Positions 9,201-9,246 of a stretch of DNA of 9,246 nucleotides are shown piece by piece (the first letter of the stretch is position 1; every line of letters begins with the position of its first letter). The stretch lies in the NCBI GenBank assembly GCA_902772755.1, contig CACYCD010000045.1, positions 1 to 9,246 on the forward strand, in the 5' to 3' direction. Under the pieces are notes generated by a model. The model did no database searches. It was not told the DNA's origin and saw nothing but the letters and a program-made list of their open reading frames with translations. Source of the DNA: an uncultured Ruminococcus sp. Its GTDB lineage: Bacteria > Bacillota > Clostridia > Oscillospirales > Acutalibacteraceae. Position numbers and translations under genes: made by a program.

Positions 9201-9246
9201 TATGACTGTTGCCGATGCAGGAAATAGAAAGATCAACAATCTTACT
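1..9246 (+). CDS. Giant multidomain surface protein (LRR / FN3 / PKD / propeller-like), partial at both ends
   Basis: Frame 1 is open for all 3082 codons and encodes recognisable domains throughout, so this is a single coding sequence with start and stop outside the window. The first in-frame ATG (base 391) lies inside a leucine-rich repeat module and is not a start. Domain order: five TISGEG/BspA-type LRR modules (1-642), alternating FN3 and Ig-like domains (643-1557), PKD (1562-1645), carboxypeptidase-regulatory-like (1650-1750), unassigned (1751-1832), two NEW3/CARDB-like (1861-2121), CnaB-like (2127-2213), beta domain (2223-2360), helical region (2361-2521), amphipathic beta region (2522-2708) and propeller-like repeats (2728 to the end). 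Such architectures are typical of exported proteins of gut Clostridia; the inferred role is adhesion or ligand binding at the cell surface. No enzyme motif was found. Signal peptide and wall anchor or dockerin, if present, are outside the window. I am very sure of the reading frame, fairly sure of extracellular location, and unsure of the ligand. Confidence 0.95.
202..636 (+). repeat. LRR module 2: hairpin, three BspA-type repeats, cap
   Basis: Residues 68-212 form a complete module. The opening hairpin has TFGGSG (91-96), a divergent version of the TISGEG seen in the later modules, followed by P-W at 111-112. About three leucine-rich repeats follow, with the pattern A-F/V-F-x-x-C/F-x-x-L-x-x-I/L (FANFSKLKKI, FYGCSSLEKL, FKNCENLTVY). 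The cap runs from YAVTGS (190-195) to VSTG (209-212). BspA-type repeats are known from bacterial surface proteins and can mediate protein binding; the ligand here cannot be read from sequence. Confidence 0.85.
637..1005 (+). repeat. LRR module 3: hairpin, about two BspA-type repeats, cap
   Basis: Residues 213-335 are the shortest complete module. The hairpin carries TISGEG (233-238), and the usual P-W is replaced by S-W (255-256). Two repeats are recognisable around residues 265-310, including the LPDS turn (291-294). The cap runs from KCKTGS (313-318) to ISTG (332-335). Modules differ in length because the number of leucine-rich repeats inside them varies, while hairpin and cap are kept. Confidence 0.85.
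1006..1494 (+). repeat. LRR module 4: hairpin, four BspA-type repeats, cap
   Basis: Residues 336-498 are the longest module and the closest to the textbook BspA pattern. NISGEG lies at 359-364 and P-W at 375-376. Four repeats follow, three of them with the classic A-F-x-G-C-x-x-L-x-x-I-x-I/L-P-D signature (AFSGCTSL, AFAGCSSL, AFYGCTKL). The cap runs from KAKSGT (476-481) to VSTG (495-498). This module alone is enough to assign the family. Confidence 0.9.
1495..1926 (+). repeat. LRR module 5: hairpin, three divergent BspA-type repeats, degenerate cap
   Basis: Residues 499-642 are the last module. TISGEG is at 523-528 and P-W at 539-540. Three repeats follow (FKNFYKLKVLSLPDS, FYNCPELVEI, FEGREELGVF). 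The cap has lost its T-G-S and V-S-T-G residues: FCYSNT (618-623) and VYYI (637-640) stand at the matching positions. A degenerate terminal copy is common where a repeat array ends and a new domain type, here FN3, begins. Confidence 0.8.
1927..2181 (+). other. Fibronectin type III-like domain 1 (divergent)
   Basis: Residues 643-727 link the LRR region to the sandwich ladder. The early strand with the conserved tryptophan (VTIKWNP, W661), the x-Y-R-V-Y strand (676-679) and the late strand DYSVSYV (705-711) match the FN3 plan. The domain is weaker than the later copies and lacks the usual A-x-D-x-x-G-N ending, so an unrelated Ig-like fold is possible. Confidence 0.6.
2191..2571 (+). other. Ig-like beta-sandwich 1
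   Basis: Residues 731-857 lie between FN3-like domains 1 and 2. A central strand reads SFELSSDKKEWTEL (794-807, W804). It shares the S-S/T-D-x-x-x-W-T pattern with Ig-like domains 2 and 3, which marks them as one family. The C-terminal strands (YYIRFNI, 834-840; IYEFQVD, 851-857) complete the sandwich. At about 127 residues it is the longest of the four, with an extra N-terminal segment. Exact family not assigned. Confidence 0.6.
2584..2865 (+). other. Fibronectin type III domain 2
   Basis: Residues 862-955 have the standard FN3 layout: V-T-G-L start (864-867), conserved tryptophan W880 in IYLYWD, the G-Y-Y-I-F-K-K strand (890-896), and Y-x-Y-F-V-V-A-Y-D (928-936) near the end. Length is normal for FN3. 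Bacterial FN3 domains usually act as spacers in extracellular proteins. Confidence 0.85.
2872..3162 (+). other. Ig-like beta-sandwich 2
   Basis: Residues 958-1054 begin with D-T-E-P-P (958-962), contain the ELYYSDDKENWTL strand (995-1007, W1005) and end with AIDTTGNES (1035-1043). The Y-Y-S-x-D-x-E-N-W-T motif recurs almost unchanged in Ig-like domain 3, evidence of internal duplication. This type of domain is common between FN3 domains in clostridial surface proteins. Confidence 0.75.
3172..3444 (+). other. Fibronectin type III domain 3
   Basis: Residues 1058-1148 start with PEQVTGV (1058-1064), carry W1078 in ALLKWND, and end with YTFRVVAYD (1122-1130) followed by the Y-G-N turn. The late strand is nearly the same as in FN3 domain 2, so the pair probably arose by duplication together with the adjoining Ig-like domains. 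Confidence 0.88.
3445..3756 (+). other. Ig-like beta-sandwich 3
   Basis: Residues 1149-1252 open with D-T-E-A-P-E-I (1149-1155), contain VLYYSTDNENWTKI (1185-1198, W1195), and finish with AFDKKGNKS (1232-1240). It aligns by eye with Ig-like domain 2 over its full length without large gaps. Confidence 0.75.
3760..4059 (+). other. Fibronectin type III domain 4, core tryptophan replaced by cysteine
   Basis: Residues 1254-1353 keep the FN3 strand order: INVYRSTEQDGEYELVG around 1294-1310 and YYYKVRGID at 1329-1337. The early core strand reads RINISCSP, so C1274 stands where the other four copies have tryptophan. An insertion (about 1277-1290, acidic) follows that strand. It is still best read as FN3 because of its place in the alternating ladder and its intact late strands. 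Confidence 0.8.
4066..4383 (+). other. Ig-like beta-sandwich 4 (divergent)
   Basis: Residues 1356-1461 begin with D-E-Q-A-P (1356-1360) and end with ATDRSGNVS (1442-1450), matching Ig-like domains 2 and 3. The middle strand VSVSYKI (1392-1398) lacks the E-N-W-T motif, and the stretch 1399-1420 is more charged. This is the most divergent of the copies that follow an FN3 domain. Confidence 0.7.
4390..4671 (+). other. Fibronectin type III domain 5
   Basis: Residues 1464-1557 contain A-K-I-T-W-S (W1484), the AAYYVERSTDGG strand and turn (1493-1504), and YRVIAND plus Y-G-N (1537-1547). This is a normal-length FN3 domain and the last of the ladder before the PKD domain. Confidence 0.85.
4684..4935 (+). 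other. PKD domain
   Basis: Residues 1562-1645 show the PKD hallmarks: M-D-F-G-D-G-T-T (1598-1605), a variant of the usual W-D-F-G-D-G, then V-N-H-T-Y-K (1611-1616), G-E-Y-D-Y-T-L-T-V-T-N (1619-1629) and a final hydrophobic strand. Length is typical at about 80 residues. PKD domains are extracellular beta-sandwich spacers or ligand-contact modules. The only deviation is the loss of the tryptophan that normally precedes D-F-G-D-G. Confidence 0.93.
4948..5250 (+). other. Carboxypeptidase-regulatory-like domain 1
   Basis: Residues 1650-1750 begin with V-T-V-N-V-V-D-E-N-G-K-P-I-N-N-A (1652-1667), the classic opening of carboxypeptidase-regulatory-like and related prealbumin-fold domains, followed by L-Y-I-D. 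The next strands, including AGLHSFTATA (1694-1703), end in VTIILEK (1744-1750), the usual final strand of this fold. It is likely a structural module. There is a longer than usual excursion at about 1707-1740. Confidence 0.75.
5251..5496 (+). other. Unassigned small domain with MTFEQIKAAGID segment
   Basis: Residues 1751-1832 form a compact stretch with a predicted helix, MTFEQIKAAGIDIA (1763-1776), framed by beta strands (MVDFTLGI before; YVKVDLELKY and TITIYTK after). I do not recognise the family. It sits directly after the regulatory-like domain and ends at an acidic linker, so it is probably a separate folding unit. No catalytic or metal-binding pattern was seen. Confidence 0.5.
5497..5580 (+). 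other. Acidic, proline-containing interdomain linker
   Basis: Residues 1833-1860 are rich in Asp, Glu, Pro, Asn and Thr and nearly lack hydrophobic residues, unlike both flanks. It is likely an unstructured hinge between the stalk-like N-terminal two-thirds and the C-terminal assembly. Confidence 0.7.
5581..5925 (+). other. NEW3/CARDB-like beta-sandwich A
   Basis: Residues 1861-1975 resemble domains of the NEW3/CARDB type. Strand FYTATFTAYNL (1878-1888) is followed by VTLSLPDGLTL (1900-1910), and then by L-R-G-G-E-K-H-S-V-N-W-I-F-R-V with G-E-Y-A-V-K (1935-1958). The G-E-x-x-S-V-x-W...G-x-Y-x-V order is the characteristic part. Such domains are common in extracellular carbohydrate-active and adhesion proteins. 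Assignment is by eye only. Confidence 0.6.
5926..6363 (+). other. NEW3/CARDB-like beta-sandwich B with a CxxC
   Basis: Residues 1976-2121 contain a second sandwich-like set of strands: VYADIYIVNSG (2006-2016), a V-P-L-N-H-V-K-A-Q-L strand (2018-2027), and L-K-P-D-H-E-I-C-Y-R-Y-A-F (2065-2077), where domain A has its G-E-K-H-S-V-N-W-I-F. C2035 and C2038 form a C-x-x-C, with C2072 further on. The domain ends in a run of acidic residues (2119-2122). It may be a duplicate of domain A that has diverged. Confidence 0.45.
6379..6639 (+). other. Carboxypeptidase-regulatory/CnaB-like domain 2
   Basis: Residues 2127-2213 begin with T-Y-S-I-T-V-L-D-A-A-T-E-K-E-I-P-N-A-V-V (2130-2149), include TTDEKGVAKF (2168-2177), a common turn in CnaB- and regulatory-like folds, and finish with HISAEGYKEY (2196-2205). 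It is a structural prealbumin-like module. Residues for a self-formed isopeptide bond could not be identified with confidence. Confidence 0.7.
6667..7080 (+). other. Unassigned beta-rich domain
   Basis: Residues 2223-2360 alternate predicted strands (SIVVEAVVEA, 2269-2278; GMELEFKF, 2284-2291; ARYKVTYTIPA, 2321-2331; VNFLIDTG, 2342-2349) with charged loops. The strand series ending in I-P-A...G-E-V-N-F-L-I resembles the cohesin/Big-type sandwich plan in a general way, but no family signature is present. Function unknown. Confidence 0.4.
7081..7563 (+). other. Lys/Glu-rich helical region, AT-rich DNA
   Basis: Residues 2361-2521 include the longest mainly alpha-helical stretch in the window. 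Residues 2417-2466 are strongly charged and helix-like (KEFLTKW, KKSFERYKKYL, ITKIKFEAKKLASEF) with few beta-type residues. A second likely helix follows at 2500-2511. Hand counting bases 7201-7380 gives 53 G or C out of 180 (29%), well below many upstream lines. I do not recognise the family. A helical insertion between beta domains, or a dimerising element, are both possible. Confidence 0.5.
7564..8124 (+). other. Glycine-spaced amphipathic beta region with one hydrophobic segment
   Basis: Residues 2522-2708 show repeated alternation of hydrophobic and polar residues punctuated by glycine (VGLNVGLFLNFSV, 2526-2538; GLQLGVEGSMGF, 2555-2566; EVKAELEIELKLSAGLG, 2626-2642; CGVYADALNGLMHVEYTI, 2681-2698). 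In the middle lies LLIPAGPLVIPIILGV (2570-2585), strongly hydrophobic and broken by three prolines. The pattern suggests long amphipathic strands forming one large sheet or barrel-like unit. The true fold and role are unknown to me. Confidence 0.5.
8125..8181 (+). other. Acidic Ser/Gly/Pro linker
   Basis: Residues 2709-2727 are acidic at first (S-E-D-E-E-P) and then rich in Ser, Gly and Pro, with almost no large hydrophobic residues. It separates the amphipathic beta region from the propeller-like repeats and is probably flexible. Confidence 0.65.
8182..9246 (+). repeat. Beta-propeller-like repeats (G-x-W-S-x-P type), continue past the window
   Basis: Residues 2728-3082 hold about six blade-like units of roughly 40-75 residues. 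The recurring element is a strand pair with turn ending in W-S-x-P: GVWSTPKML (2805-2813), KTFTAPEKL (2869-2877), GKWSAPTAV (2925-2933) and NVWSNPMTV (3062-3070). Two weaker copies lie between the last two (around 2980-2986 and 3020-3027). Each is followed by a loop and hydrophobic strands such as GISVVYTQ, GIPTLTWCC and GTPCVAYIL. This resembles sialidase-type or other secreted propellers, but the Asp-box (S-x-D-x-G-x-x-W) is only approximate and no catalytic residues were identified. Binding to glycan or protein is a reasonable inference. Confidence 0.6.

Noticed and set aside
1..9246. Multigene defence, phage or secretion system
   Set aside because: There is no gene boundary in the window. 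All bases belong to one surface-protein frame, so no operon or system can be supported.

Overview
The whole window is the inside of one giant gene. Plus-strand frame 1 (codons starting at base 1) is open from the first base to the last: 3082 codons with no stop. Neither the start codon nor the stop codon lies in the window. No RNA gene, mobile element, CRISPR array, intergenic gap, promoter or terminator is visible. Residue numbers below count from base 1 of the window, so residue r covers bases 3r-2 to 3r.

The translation reads as a secreted, multidomain cell-surface protein. In order it holds: (1) residues 1-642, five copies of a composite module built from a TISGEG hairpin, BspA-type leucine-rich repeats and a T-G-S...V-S-T-G cap; (2) residues 643-1557, a ladder of five fibronectin type III (FN3) domains strictly alternating with four Ig-like beta-sandwiches; (3) residues 1562-1645, a PKD domain, then a carboxypeptidase-regulatory-like domain (1650-1750) and a small unassigned domain (1751-1832); (4) after an acidic, proline-containing linker, two NEW3/CARDB-like sandwiches (1861-2121) and a second carboxypeptidase-regulatory/CnaB-like domain; (5) an unassigned beta domain (2223-2360), a Lys/Glu-rich helical region (2361-2521) and a glycine-spaced amphipathic beta region with one hydrophobic segment (2522-2708); (6) after another linker, beta-propeller-like repeats (2728-3082) that run off the right edge.

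The organism is probably a gut or rumen clostridium of the Ruminococcus/Oscillospiraceae or Lachnospiraceae type. This is inferred from the combination of TISGEG-type BspA repeats with FN3 ladders, the intermediate and uneven GC content (hand-counted lines range from about 27% to 52%), and the sheer protein size. It is not proven. No dockerin, sortase signal, SLH domain or signal peptide is visible, because the ends where these would sit are outside the window.

The domain order suggests a long extracellular stalk (FN3/Ig/PKD) carrying a leucine-rich repeat binding region toward the N-terminus and a propeller toward the C-terminus. An adhesin or a glycan/protein-binding surface protein is the most reasonable role. 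No catalytic residues could be identified. I see one large protein with several uncharacterised regions, not a multigene system.
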